34,999 nt of DNA from Arthrobacter horti (GTDB lineage Bacteria > Actinomycetota > Actinomycetes > Actinomycetales > Micrococcaceae). The notes under the pieces were generated by a model that saw only the letters and a list, made by a program, of their open reading frames with translations, ran no database searches and was not told the DNA's origin. The position numbers and the translations under genes are program-made. The stretch covers positions 1 to 34,999 of the forward strand of contig NZ_JAVALS010000021.1 of the NCBI RefSeq assembly GCF_030731045.1, in the 5' to 3' direction. Within the stretch, counting starts at the first letter, position 1, and each line of letters begins with the position of its first letter. Positions 10,991 to 20,519 of this stretch are shown here, piece after piece.

Positions 10991-11018
10991 TAAGGACGAC
11001 GATCACGGTTTCAGTCAT
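10971..11018 (-). CDS. ilvBNC leader peptide, branched-chain-codon rich
   Basis: A 15-codon frame reads MTETVIVVLITKRVA and then TAA. Seven of the 15 residues are Val, Ile or Leu, six of them consecutive (residues 5-10). It lies directly upstream of a strong intrinsic terminator and the ilvB gene. Its length and composition match leader peptides of ilv operons, including the ilvBNC leader known from Corynebacterium glutamicum. The likely role is regulatory: ribosomes stalling at these codons when charged Val/Ile/Leu tRNAs are scarce would favour an antiterminated message. A GGAGGG at 11031-11036 could serve as its ribosome binding site, although its 12-base spacing is long. Confidence 0.82.
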   Translation of the reverse strand: MTETVIVVLITKRVA

Positions 11019-11024
11019 GGCTAC

Positions 11025-11053
11025 AGTTTTCCCTCCGGCCGATTTTGTGTCAA
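11025..11053 (-). promoter_or_regulatory. candidate promoter of the ilv leader-ilvBNC operon
   Basis: On the minus strand a consensus TTGACA (11048-11053) is followed after 17 bases by AAAACT (11025-11030). With this -10 the transcript would begin at about the leader ATG. Alternatively CAAAAT, directly after TTGACA, could be a -10, giving a transcript that includes the GGAGGG site. The TTGACA is strong, but the choice of -10 is uncertain. Confidence 0.5.
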
Positions 11054-11112
11054 CTGCCGGACAGGGCGTCTCACTATTCGGACATTTCGGTCCGCGATCC
11101 GGGCAGGGATGA

Positions 11113-11144
11113 CCGACGACGGCGGGCCGCGCCGCCGTCGTCGG
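11113..11144 (-). terminator. GC hairpin downstream of ilvD
   Basis: CCGACGACGGCG and CGCCGTCGTCGG form a perfect 12-bp stem with an 8-base loop, starting 9 bases past the ilvD stop. There is no U-tract. It probably separates ilvD from the ilvBNC transcription unit. Confidence 0.6.
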
Positions 11145-11153
11145 GTCCCCTTT

Positions 11154-12857
<1,704 letters not shown>

Positions 12858-12939
12858 TGAGTCCTCCTCGCCCGGGGGCACGACCCATCCGCCTGAAACC
12901 CGGCGGCAGCGTCCGGCCCATTGAGGCACAGTCTATGAC

Positions 12940-12956
12940 GTGCATCACAAATGCAC
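12940..12956. promoter_or_regulatory. operator-like inverted repeat upstream of ilvD
   Basis: GTGCAT-CACAA-ATGCAC is a perfect 6-5-6 inverted repeat about 80 bases upstream of the ilvD start, overlapping a weak -10-like TAGACT on the minus strand. It includes the octamer CAAATGCA, which is also the half-site of the palindrome at 20523-20538. The binding protein is unknown. The rest of the ilvD-tRNA gap (12858-13149) shows only the tRNA promoter. Confidence 0.4.
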
Positions 12957-13059
12957 ACCGCCCGCGGCCGCGTTCCCCCACATCAGACGCCCCTCCCGGG
13001 CGAAAACCCCCGGAATTCAGCGGTTCCGGGCACCTTGAACCCTCCCCGGCCGCCCCGAT

Positions 13060-13088
13060 TTCACTTTTCCGGGAAACTCCAGTAGAGT
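13060..13088 (+). promoter_or_regulatory. promoter of tRNA-Lys
   Basis: TTCACT (13060-13065) and TAGAGT (13083-13088) are separated by 17 bases, each matching 4 of 6 sigma-70-type consensus bases. The predicted start near 13095 leaves a leader of about 55 bases before the tRNA. Confidence 0.55.
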
Positions 13089-13149
13089 TCTTACTCGTTG
13101 CGGGGAACGCAGACGGGAAGAAAAGCCCGGATGAAACAACCGCGACAAT

Positions 13150-13222
13150 GCACCTCTAGCTCAATTGGCAGAGCAATTGACTCTTAATCAATGGGTTCCG
13201 GGTTCAAGTCCCGGGGGGTGCA
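13150..13222 (+). tRNA. tRNA-Lys (anticodon CTT)
   Basis: The full cloverleaf is present. The acceptor pair is GCACCTC/GGGGTGC, the D-stem GCTC/GAGC, the anticodon stem ATTGA/TCAAT with loop CTCTTAA (anticodon CTT at 13183-13185), and the T-stem CCGGG/CCCGG with TTCAAGT. The 3' CCA is not encoded and must be added enzymatically. It decodes AAG, the lysine codon preferred in this GC-rich genome. Confidence 0.97.
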
Positions 13223-13227
13223 CGGAC

Positions 13228-13275
13228 AGACCCCGTCCGGCTGGTTCACTCCAGCCGGGCGGGGTCTTCTTGTTT
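13228..13275 (+). terminator. intrinsic terminator after tRNA-Lys
   Basis: A long stem (GACCCCGTCCGGCTGG with CCAGCCGGGCGGGGTC, one unpaired position) is followed by TTCTTGTTT. It starts about 6 bases after the tRNA. The peroxiredoxin gene begins 33 bases further on, so that gene either has a promoter nearby or depends on readthrough. Confidence 0.85.
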
Positions 13276-13307
13276 ACGATCCATCGCCTGCCGCTCAGGA
13301 GGAATCC

Positions 13308-13793
13308 GTGCCCACGTCGAACAATCCGCGTCTGACCCCGGGGACCCCGGCCCCCGCGTTCACCCTGAAGAACGCCGACGGCGCTGACGTGAGCCTGACG
13401 GATCTCCGCGGGCGCAAGGTGATCATCTTCTTCTACCCGCAGGCCGACACCCCGGCCTGCGCCCAGCAGGCCTGCGACTTCCGCGACAATCTGGCACGCT
13501 TCGGGCAGGAGGGGTACACCGTCCTGGGCGTCTCCCCCGATCCGGTGGCGAAGCTGGCCGCGTGGGACGGCCGGGAGCACTTCGGCTACACGATGCTCTC
13601 CGATGAAGGGCACCGTGTGGCCGACGAGTTCGCAGTGTGGGGCGAGAAGCTGAACTACGGCAAACCGTACCAGGGCATCATCCGCAGCACCTTCGTCATC
13701 GATGAAGAAGGCCTGATCTCCCAGGCGCAGTACAACGTCCGCGCGAAGGGCCACGTGGCCAAGCTGCGCCGGGATCTCAAGCTCCCCGCCTGA
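13308..13793 (+). CDS. bcp: thioredoxin-dependent thiol peroxidase (Bcp/PrxQ type)
   Basis: This cytoplasmic peroxiredoxin reduces hydrogen peroxide and organic hydroperoxides using thioredoxin or a similar reductant. The 161-residue protein has the thioredoxin-like fold core KVIIFFYPQADTPAC. The peroxidatic cysteine is C51, and C56 sits five residues later in ACDFRD, the usual resolving position of the Bcp/PrxQ group. The family motif is normally TPGC; here it is TPAC. The start is the GTG at 13308, which has AGGAGG 5 bases upstream. The longer open frame runs back into tRNA-Lys and is not real. The gene is isolated between two tRNA genes. Confidence 0.95.
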   Translation: MPTSNNPRLTPGTPAPAFTLKNADGADVSLTDLRGRKVIIFFYPQADTPACAQQACDFRDNLARFGQEGYTVLGVSPDPVAKLAAWDGREHFGYTMLSDEGHRVADEFAVWGEKLNYGKPYQGIIRSTFVIDEEGLISQAQYNVRAKGHVAKLRRDLKLPA

Positions 13794-13852
13794 GTCCCCG
13801 GCCCGGGCCTGTGCCACGGCGCCGGTCCCGGCGAATGACCGGACACTGTGTC

Positions 13853-13858
13853 TACACT
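13853..13858 (+). promoter_or_regulatory. -10 element of the tRNA-Leu promoter
   Basis: TACACT lies 33 bases before the tRNA-Leu 5' end and matches 4 of 6 -10 consensus bases. No convincing -35 is seen at the correct distance. Confidence 0.4.
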
Positions 13859-13891
13859 TGTCCGAGGCGTCCTCTTCAGGGCGCCCGGCCG

Positions 13892-13976
13892 GCGCGAGTG
13901 GTGAAATTGGCAGACACGCAGGATTTAGGTTCCTGTGCCTTCGGGCGTGTGGGTTCAAGTCCCACCTTGCGCACCA
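13892..13976 (+). tRNA. tRNA-Leu (anticodon TAG)
   Basis: This is a class II tRNA with acceptor GCGCGAG/CTTGCGC, anticodon stem CAGGA/TCCTG, loop TTTAGGT (anticodon TAG at 13926-13928), a long variable arm (TGCCTTCGGGCGT) and T-arm GTGGG/CCCAC. Unlike the tRNA-Lys nearby, its 3' CCA is encoded. It decodes CUA and other CUN codons by wobble. Confidence 0.97.
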
Positions 13977-14028
13977 GCCGGCACCGCCGTTCAAGCGGTG
14001 GCCGAGAAGAAGTACACCCAGCAAGTCC

Positions 14029-14057
14029 ATGGGCCGCCGGAAGAACCGGCGGCCCAT
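14029..14057 (+). terminator. hairpin terminator after tRNA-Leu
   Basis: ATGGGCCGCCGG and CCGGCGGCCCAT form a perfect 12-bp stem with loop AAGAA, followed by CCCTTCC. It ends 21 bases before the next gene's start. Confidence 0.75.
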
Positions 14058-14078
14058 CCCTTCCGTGAGGTGGTTGCA

Positions 14079-15725
14079 GTGCCACGTGTCCGCGCCCTGA
14101 AGCTGATCGCAGCGGCGAGCGCCGTCGTCGTCCTCGTCTCCGGCTGCACGGCGGCACCCACGCCGTCCCCCACCACGGCCTCCCAGCAGGAACCGAGCGC
14201 CACCTTCACCTTCGGCACCCCGGCACCCCCCATGGGCCTGGACCCCGCGCTGAGCTCCGATCTGGAGACCTACCGTGTGACACGGCAGGTCCTGGAAGGC
14301 CTGGTCACGGTCGATTCCACCACCGGCAAGCCCGCAGCGTCGCTGGCCACGGACTGGAAAGTCGCCGACGACGGCACCCGCTACGACTTCACCCTCCGGC
14401 AGGGTGTCCTCTTCCAGGACGGCACCCCGTTCAATGCGAGCGCCGTCTGCACCAACTTCCAGCGCTGGTACAAGTTCAGTCCCACCCTGCGCAAGGATGG
14501 CGCCAGCACTTTCGGCAATGTGTTCCGTGCCTATTCCGATGAGCCGGCCAAGTCCGTGTACCGGGGCTGCACCGTCACCGACCCGTCACACGTGCGCATC
14601 GACCTCTCCGAGCCGTACACCGGATTCCTCCAGGCCCTCACCATGCCGTCCCTGGCGATCTCCTCGCCTCAGGCACTGGCCAAGGAGCACGCGGACACGC
14701 TGAACCAGAGCCGGAACGGCACTTCCCTCTCCGCCTATGCGCTCCACCCTGTGGGCACCGGCCCGTTCAGCTTCGACTCCTGGACCGGCAACACCGTCAC
14801 CTTGACCTCCAACCCGACGTACTGGGGCGACCGGGGCCAGATCAAGACCGCCAGGTTCGTGACCATCAGCCACCCGGAGGTGCGCCGCGAGGCTCTGGCC
14901 AAGGGCGAGATCGACGCCTACGACAACATCACGGTGGACACCATGGAGGCCCTGGTCAAGAAGGGCGAACAGGTGGTGCAGCGGGACCCGTTCTCCATCA
15001 TGTACCTCGGCATGAACCAGTCCGTGGCACCCCTGGACGACATCAAGGTCCGGCAGGCGATCGAGTACGCCGTGGACAAGAACGCCCTCATCCGGCGTTT
15101 CTATCTGGACGGCACCGGGGTGGCCACCCAGTTCGTTCCGCCGCGCCTGGCAGGGTTCAACAACAAGGCACCGGCACTCGGCTACGACCCCAACAAGGCC
15201 AAGGCCCTGCTGAAGGACGCCGGATACAACGGGAAGCCGATCCCGTTCTACTACCCCGTCAACGTCACCCGTTCCTATCTGCCGGCCCCGGAGAAGGTCT
15301 ACGCGGAGATCGCGCGGGAGCTGACGGCCGTGGGCCTGGTCATCAAGCCGGTGCCCGTCCCGTGGACCGACGGCTATGCGCGGGAGGTCACCTCGGCCGG
15401 GAATCACGGCCTGCACCTCTTCGGATGGAACGGCTCCTACGCGGACCCGGACAACTTCCTGACCCCGCTCTTCGGTTCGAGCCGGGCAGAGTTCGGCTTC
15501 AGCGACCCGGAACTGTTCAAGGACATCACCCAGGCGCGCACCCTGCCGGACGGCGATCAGCGGAGCCAGCTCTACACCACCATCAACAACCGGATCGCCT
15601 CGGATCTCCCGGCGCTGCCGATCGCCTATCCGATCTCCGCACTGGCCATGTCGGACCGGGTGCTCAGCTATCCCGCGTCCCCCGTGCTGAACGAGGTCTT
15701 CTCAAAGGTGAAACTCAAAGGATAA
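14079..15725 (+). CDS. ABC transporter substrate-binding lipoprotein, peptide/nickel type (SBP family 5)
   Basis: This extracytoplasmic solute-binding lipoprotein of the OppA/DppA family (SBP_bac_5) has 548 residues. The start is the GTG at 14079 with GAGGTGG about 6 bases upstream. The frame remains open back into tRNA-Leu, which is not coding. A signal peptide with lipobox VSGC places the lipid-modified cysteine at residue 23, followed by a Pro/Thr/Ser linker. Family features are GLDPALSSDLETYRVTRQVL near the mature N-terminus, a DGTPFNASAVCTNFQRW segment, and YLGMNQS with IKVRQAIEYAVDK in the C-terminal lobe. No permease or ATPase genes are adjacent, so it is an orphan binding protein that must use transporter subunits encoded elsewhere. 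The ligand is unknown. Confidence 0.94.
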   Translation: MPRVRALKLIAAASAVVVLVSGCTAAPTPSPTTASQQEPSATFTFGTPAPPMGLDPALSSDLETYRVTRQVLEGLVTVDSTTGKPAASLATDWKVADDGTRYDFTLRQGVLFQDGTPFNASAVCTNFQRWYKFSPTLRKDGASTFGNVFRAYSDEPAKSVYRGCTVTDPSHVRIDLSEPYTGFLQALTMPSLAISSPQALAKEHADTLNQSRNGTSLSAYALHPVGTGPFSFDSWTGNTVTLTSNPTYWGDRGQIKTARFVTISHPEVRREALAKGEIDAYDNITVDTMEALVKKGEQVVQRDPFSIMYLGMNQSVAPLDDIKVRQAIEYAVDKNALIRRFYLDGTGVATQFVPPRLAGFNNKAPALGYDPNKAKALLKDAGYNGKPIPFYYPVNVTRSYLPAPEKVYAEIARELTAVGLVIKPVPVPWTDGYAREVTSAGNHGLHLFGWNGSYADPDNFLTPLFGSSRAEFGFSDPELFKDITQARTLPDGDQRSQLYTTINNRIASDLPALPIAYPISALAMSDRVLSYPASPVLNEVFSKVKLKG

Positions 15726-15740
15726 CGGGAGCCTGCCGTT

Positions 15741-15769
15741 TTCACCAGACACGCCGCAGAGGATATTCT
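15741..15769 (+). promoter_or_regulatory. promoter of mqo
   Basis: TTCACC (15741-15746) and TATTCT (15764-15769) are spaced by 17 bases, just after the stop of the binding-protein gene. The predicted start is near 15776, giving a leader of about 30 bases to the GTG at 15805. Confidence 0.55.
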
Positions 15770-15804
15770 GCTAGTGCCCAATGTTGCTGCAATCGGAGTG
15801 CATC

Positions 15805-17301
15805 GTGACCTTCATTTCCAAGACCGCCTCGGCCGACGTCGTCCTGATCGGTGGTGGAATCATGAGCGCCACCCTGGGTGCGTTCCTCAAGCAGCTCCAG
15901 CCGGACTGGTCGATCGTCATGTTCGAGCGCCTCGACGCCGCCGGGCTGGAGAGCTCCGACCCGTGGAACAACGCGGGCACCGGGCACTCGGCGTACTGCG
16001 AGCTCAACTACACCCCTCAGGCCAAGGACGGCTCGGTGAACCCGGCGAAGGCGCTGGGCATCGCCGAAGGGTTCCAGCTCTCCCGGCAGTTCTGGTCCCA
16101 CCTGGTGTCCGAGAAGCTGATCGGCTCCCCCAAGGGCTTCATCAACACCGTCCCGCACATGAGTTTCGTGCTCGGCGACGGCCACTCCGATTACCTCAAG
16201 AAGCGCTATGAGATGCTCAAGCCTCATGCGCTCTTCTCCTCCATGGAGCACAGCGAGGACGCCGCCACGATCGCCAAGTGGGCGCCGCTGGTCATGAAGG
16301 GCCGCCCCGAAGGCCGTTTCGCCGCCACCCGCGTGGCGGAGGGCACCGACGTCGACTTCGGCGCCCTCAGCCGTGAACTGACCGGCTACCTCGAGCGCTC
16401 CGGCGTGGAGGTCAACTACTTCCACGACGTCACCGACCTCCAGCGCCTCTCCTTCGGCTCCGGCTGGCAGATCTCCACCCGGCACCTCGGCTCCAACGAG
16501 CGCGGTGGCATCAAGGCCAAGTTCGTCTTCGTCGGCGCGGGCGGCGGTGCCCTCCACCTGCTCCAGGCATCCGGCATCCCGGAGTCCAAGGGCTACGGCG
16601 GCTTCCCCGTCTCCGGCAAGTTCTTCCGCTGCACGGACGAGGAGATCACCGCCCAGCACGACGCCAAGGTCTACGGCCAGGCCTCCGTGGGCGCGCCGCC
16701 CATGTCCGTGCCCCACCTGGACACCCGCTATGTGGACGGCAAGCGCTCCCTGCTCTTCGGCCCGTACGGCGGCTTCTCCACCAACTTCCTCAAGCACGGT
16801 TCCTACTGGGACCTCCCCGGCAGCATCCGCCCCAACAACATGGTCCCGATGCTCGGCGTGGCCAAGGACAACCTGGATCTGGTGGCCTACCTGGTCAAGG
16901 AAGTCACCAAGACCCACAACGCCAAGGTCGAGGCACTGCGCGAATACTACCCGTCCGCCGAGGGCGATAAGTGGGAGCTGATCACCGCCGGCCAGCGCGT
17001 CCAGATCATCAAGAAAGACCCCAAGCGCGGCGGCGCCCTGCAGTTCGGCACCGAGGTCATCACCAGCCGTGACGGCAGCATCGGCGCCCTCCTCGGAGCG
17101 TCCCCGGGAGCCTCCACCGCCGTGCCGATCATGCTGGAGCTGCTCCAGCGCTCCTTCCCGGCCAAGTTCAAGGGCTGGGAGAGCAAGATCAAAGAGCTGC
17201 TGCCCGGCTACGGCGTCCGCCTGAACGACAACCCGGAACTCGCGTCCGAGCTGGCCCGTCACACGGCCTCGGTGCTGCAGCTGGCCGAGGCCGAGCAGTA
17301 G
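15805..17301 (+). CDS. mqo: malate:quinone oxidoreductase
   Basis: This FAD-dependent, peripheral membrane enzyme of the TCA cycle oxidises malate to oxaloacetate and passes electrons to the quinone pool, bypassing NAD-linked malate dehydrogenase. The 498-residue protein has the N-terminal FAD-binding motif [13 protein letters not shown], the family-typical segment [22 protein letters not shown] (in part), and [18 protein letters not shown] near the C-terminus. The start is the GTG at 15805 with GGAG about 7 bases upstream. An in-frame ATG at 15781 lies only about 5 bases past the predicted transcription start and has no ribosome site. It is monocistronic, with a promoter in front and a clear terminator behind. 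Confidence 0.97.
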   Translation: MTFISKTASADVVLIGGGIMSATLGAFLKQLQPDWSIVMFERLDAAGLESSDPWNNAGTGHSAYCELNYTPQAKDGSVNPAKALGIAEGFQLSRQFWSHLVSEKLIGSPKGFINTVPHMSFVLGDGHSDYLKKRYEMLKPHALFSSMEHSEDAATIAKWAPLVMKGRPEGRFAATRVAEGTDVDFGALSRELTGYLERSGVEVNYFHDVTDLQRLSFGSGWQISTRHLGSNERGGIKAKFVFVGAGGGALHLLQASGIPESKGYGGFPVSGKFFRCTDEEITAQHDAKVYGQASVGAPPMSVPHLDTRYVDGKRSLLFGPYGGFSTNFLKHGSYWDLPGSIRPNNMVPMLGVAKDNLDLVAYLVKEVTKTHNAKVEALREYYPSAEGDKWELITAGQRVQIIKKDPKRGGALQFGTEVITSRDGSIGALLGASPGASTAVPIMLELLQRSFPAKFKGWESKIKELLPGYGVRLNDNPELASELARHTASVLQLAEAEQ

Positions 17302-17345
17302 GATTGGCCTGAGCACCGGCGCCGGGTGACCTCCGGCGACCCATC

Positions 17346-17375
17346 GCGAACCCCCGCCCTGGTGCGGGGGTTCGC
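17346..17375 (+). terminator. intrinsic terminator after mqo
   Basis: GCGAACCCCCGC and GCGGGGGTTCGC form a perfect 12-bp stem with a 6-base loop, followed by CGTTTCCC. It lies 44 bases past the mqo stop and 40 bases before the RND gene. Confidence 0.8.
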
Positions 17376-17414
17376 CGTTTCCCGTCCACGTCACCCGACG
17401 CGAGGAGTCCTCAC

Positions 17415-20400
17415 GTGTTCCGACTGTCCGAGCTCTCGCTCTCCAACCGGGCCCTGATCGCCCTCGTGACGGTCTTAGCCGCCGTGTTCGGGGTGATCAC
17501 CATGGGTTCGCTGAAGCAGGAGCTCATCCCCTCTCTGGAGTTCCCCCGTATCTCAGTGCTGAGCACCCTGCAGGGCGCCTCCCCCGAGGTGGTGGACAAG
17601 CAGCTCGGCGCGCCGCTCTCCCAGTCCCTGGCCGGGGTGGAGGCCGTGGAATCGATCACCTCCACCTCCCGCAGCGGCGTCTCCACCATCAGCCTGAGCT
17701 TCGCCTACGGCACCGACCTGGACCGTGCCCGCAACCAGGTGGACCGCGCCATCTCGAGCGCCCGCCGCAATCTGCCGAGCGGCGTCGACCCGCAGTCCTT
17801 CGCCGGCAGCGTCAGCGACTTCCCCGTCGTGTACCTGGCGGTCTCCTCGGATCAGCCGCTGAGCGTGCTCAGCGAGCAGCTGAACAGGCTCACCGTGCCG
17901 CGGCTGCTCAAGCTCGACGGCGTCCGCGGCGCCGATGTGAGCGGCGCCTCCGGGCAGTACGTCTCCATCGTCCCCCGCGACGCCGAGCTCGCCGCGCGCG
18001 GTGTGAACGCCCAGACCATCCGCCAGTCGCTCAAGGACAACGGCGCCGTGATCCCGGCAGGCACCATCCAGGAGCAGGGCAAGGAGCTGTCGCTTCAGGC
18101 GGGCACTGCGGTGAACAGTCTGGACGCCGTGAAGTCGCTGCCGCTCAAGGGCGCGTCCTCCCCCACCACCATCGCGGACGTGGCGGACGTATCCCTGAAG
18201 GACAACCCCGCCACCTCCATCACCCGCACCAACGGGGTGCAAACGCTCGCGCTGTCGGTGACCAAGAAGCCGGAAGCGGACACCGTGACCATCTCCCACG
18301 AGGTCCGGGACGCCCTCCCCGCCATCGAGGCGGAGCTCGGCCATGAGGCGAAGTTCACCGCCGTCTTCGACCAGGCGCCGTTCATCGAGAAGTCCATCAA
18401 GGACCTCACCACGGAGGGCCTGCTGGGCCTCGGTTTCGCCGTCGTCATCATCCTGCTGTTCCTGCTCTCGGTACGCTCCACCCTGGTCACCGCGATCTCC
18501 ATCCCGCTCTCCCTCCTCATCACGTTCATCGCCCTGGGCGCCGCGAAGTATTCGCTGAACATCCTGACCCTGGGCGCCCTCACGATCGCCATCGGACGCG
18601 TGGTGGACGACTCGATCGTGGTGATCGAGAACATCAAACGGCATCTGAGCTACGGCGAGTCCAAACGCACCGCCATCCTCAGCGCCATCCGTGAGGTGGC
18701 CGGAGCGGTGACCGCCTCCACCCTCACCACGGTGGCCGTGTTCCTGCCGATCGCCTTCGTGGGCGACATCGCCGGGGAACTGTTCCGTCCGTTCGCACTG
18801 ACGGTCACCATCGCCCTGCTGGCCTCGTTGTTCGTCTCCCTCACCATCGTCCCGGTGCTCGCCTACTGGTTCCTCAAAGGCGGCAACTCGTCCGGCCGGG
18901 ACCAGCGGGAGATCGAGAGTGAGGCGCATGCGCGGGAACAGCGCTCATGGCTGGCGCGCGGCTATGTCCCCGTGTTGCGCGGCACGCAGCGCCACCCCGT
19001 GATCACCCTGATCGCCGCCGTCGTGATCCTCGCCGGGACCTTCGCCATGGTGCCGCTCCTCCAGACCGACCTCCTGGGCGCCTCCGGCCAGAACAGCATG
19101 ACCGTCCGGCAGTCGCTGCCGGCCGGCACCACGCTGGAGGATTCCAGCAACACGGCCGCCAAGGTGGAAAGCGCCCTCAAGGGCGTGGACGGCGTGCAGG
19201 ACGTGCAGGTGATCCTGGGCAACGCGAGCACCGGCTACGGCGCCATGCAGTCCAGCGGGACCTCGGACGCGAACTTCACCGTCACCACGGACGAGAAGAA
19301 GGATCAGGCCAAGCTGCAGGACGCCGTCCGCCGGGCGCTGGACGGCGTCAAGGACGCCGGCAAGATCAGCGTGGGACAGCAGCAGGGCGGCTTCGGCAAC
19401 TCCAGCACGGTGGACGTGACCATCTCCTCCGGCGATCCGCAGGCCCTGTCGCAGGCCTCGGACAAGCTGCTCGCCACCTTCACCGGCATCCCGGGCACCA
19501 CCGGCGTGACCACCAATCTGGCCGGCTCCGTCCCGGTGGTCCAGGTGTCCGTGGACCGTGCCAAGGCCGCCGCACTCGGCTTGACCGAACAGCAGATCGG
19601 CGGGCTCCTGGCCGCCAACGCCAATCCGCCCCTCGACGTCCAGCTTCGCCTGGGGGTCACGGACTACCCCGTCCGCATCGGCACGGCGCAGCGTTTCACG
19701 AGCGTGCAGCAGCTCAAGGACAGCACGATCCCCGGCACGCCGCTCCCGCTCTCCGCAGTGGCCACCGTGAACCAGGTGGAGGTCCCCACCAGCATCACCA
19801 GCAGCAATGGCCAGCGGACCGCCGTCGTGTCCGTGGCGCCGGAGGGCGGCAATCTGGGAGCCGTGAGCGCGGAGGTGCAGAAGCGCCTGAACGGTGTGAC
19901 GCTTCCGGCGGGCACGACGGCGGCGCTCGGCGGCGCGACGACGCAGCAGGCGTCCTCCTTCAGCCAGCTGGGGCTGGCGCTCCTGGCCGCCGTCGCGATC
20001 GTCTACGTCATCATGGTGGCGGCGTTCAAGTCCCTGGTGCAGCCGCTCATCCTGCTCGTGTCCATCCCGTTCGCCGCCACGGGCGCCATCGCGCTCCTGC
20101 TCGCATCCGGCGTCCCGCTGGGGCTGCCCGCCCTGATCGGCATGCTCATGCTGGTGGGCATCGTGGTGACGAACGCGATCGTCCTCATCGACCTCATCAA
20201 CCAGTACCGGCGGCCTGCGCCCGGGCGGGAGGCGCTCTCCGTGCCGGAGGCGATCGAGCACGGCGCGCGCCGTCGTCTGCGTCCCATCCTGATGACCGCG
20301 GCCGCCACCGTGTTCGCCCTGACGCCCATGGCGCTCGGGCTCACCGGCGGGGGCGGGTTCATCTCGCAACCGCTGGCGATCGTGGTGATCGGCGGCCTGG

Positions 20401-20519
20401 TGTCCTCCACCCTGCTGACACTGGTCCTGGTGCCGGTGCTCTACCGCCTGGTGGAAGGCACCCGGGAACGCCGCCGGGAGCGGAAGGCACAGGAGAGGCA
20501 TCTCACGCCGGCCAACTAG
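17415..20519 (+). CDS. RND-family efflux permease (AcrB/SwrC-like)
   Basis: This 1034-residue proton-driven efflux permease belongs to the AcrB/HAE superfamily branch. The N-terminal helix (LSNRALIALVTVLAAVFGVI) precedes the first porter domain. TM4 carries the proton-relay pair in RVVDDSIVVIEN (D398, D399), followed by TM5-TM6 helices rich in Val, Leu and Ala. A second half repeats the pattern, with a TM near LGLALLAAVAIVYVIMVAAFKSL and the loop ARRRLRPILMTAA. The GTG start has GAGGAG 7 bases upstream. No membrane-fusion protein or TolC-type gene is adjacent. That is normal for Gram-positive relatives such as Bacillus SwrC, which export lipopeptides or drugs. The substrate is unknown. Confidence 0.93.
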   Translation: MFRLSELSLSNRALIALVTVLAAVFGVITMGSLKQELIPSLEFPRISVLSTLQGASPEVVDKQLGAPLSQSLAGVEAVESITSTSRSGVSTISLSFAYGTDLDRARNQVDRAISSARRNLPSGVDPQSFAGSVSDFPVVYLAVSSDQPLSVLSEQLNRLTVPRLLKLDGVRGADVSGASGQYVSIVPRDAELAARGVNAQTIRQSLKDNGAVIPAGTIQEQGKELSLQAGTAVNSLDAVKSLPLKGASSPTTIADVADVSLKDNPATSITRTNGVQTLALSVTKKPEADTVTISHEVRDALPAIEAELGHEAKFTAVFDQAPFIEKSIKDLTTEGLLGLGFAVVIILLFLLSVRSTLVTAISIPLSLLITFIALGAAKYSLNILTLGALTIAIGRVVDDSIVVIENIKRHLSYGESKRTAILSAIREVAGAVTASTLTTVAVFLPIAFVGDIAGELFRPFALTVTIALLASLFVSLTIVPVLAYWFLKGGNSSGRDQREIESEAHAREQRSWLARGYVPVLRGTQRHPVITLIAAVVILAGTFAMVPLLQTDLLGASGQNSMTVRQSLPAGTTLEDSSNTAAKVESALKGVDGVQDVQVILGNASTGYGAMQSSGTSDANFTVTTDEKKDQAKLQDAVRRALDGVKDAGKISVGQQQGGFGNSSTVDVTISSGDPQALSQASDKLLATFTGIPGTTGVTTNLAGSVPVVQVSVDRAKAAALGLTEQQIGGLLAANANPPLDVQLRLGVTDYPVRIGTAQRFTSVQQLKDSTIPGTPLPLSAVATVNQVEVPTSITSSNGQRTAVVSVAPEGGNLGAVSAEVQKRLNGVTLPAGTTAALGGATTQQASSFSQLGLALLAAVAIVYVIMVAAFKSLVQPLILLVSIPFAATGAIALLLASGVPLGLPALIGMLMLVGIVVTNAIVLIDLINQYRRPAPGREALSVPEAIEHGARRRLRPILMTAAATVFALTPMALGLTGGGGFISQPLAIVVIGGLVSSTLLTLVLVPVLYRLVEGTRERRRERKAQERHLTPAN

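Noticed and set aside
13191..13307. N-terminal extension of the peroxiredoxin frame
   Set aside because: It runs through the tRNA-Lys 3' half and the terminator hairpin. The GTG at 13308 has a strong AGGAGG and gives the normal family length.
13150..13976. The two tRNA genes as integration sites of an island
   Set aside because: No duplicated tRNA 3' ends and no integrase gene are present. The genes on either side are core metabolic genes.
13188..14057. 289-codon minus-strand frame across bcp and both tRNA-flanking regions
   Set aside because: It covers structured tRNA genes and lies antisense to bcp. The sequence at its ends derives from tRNA and terminator repeats.
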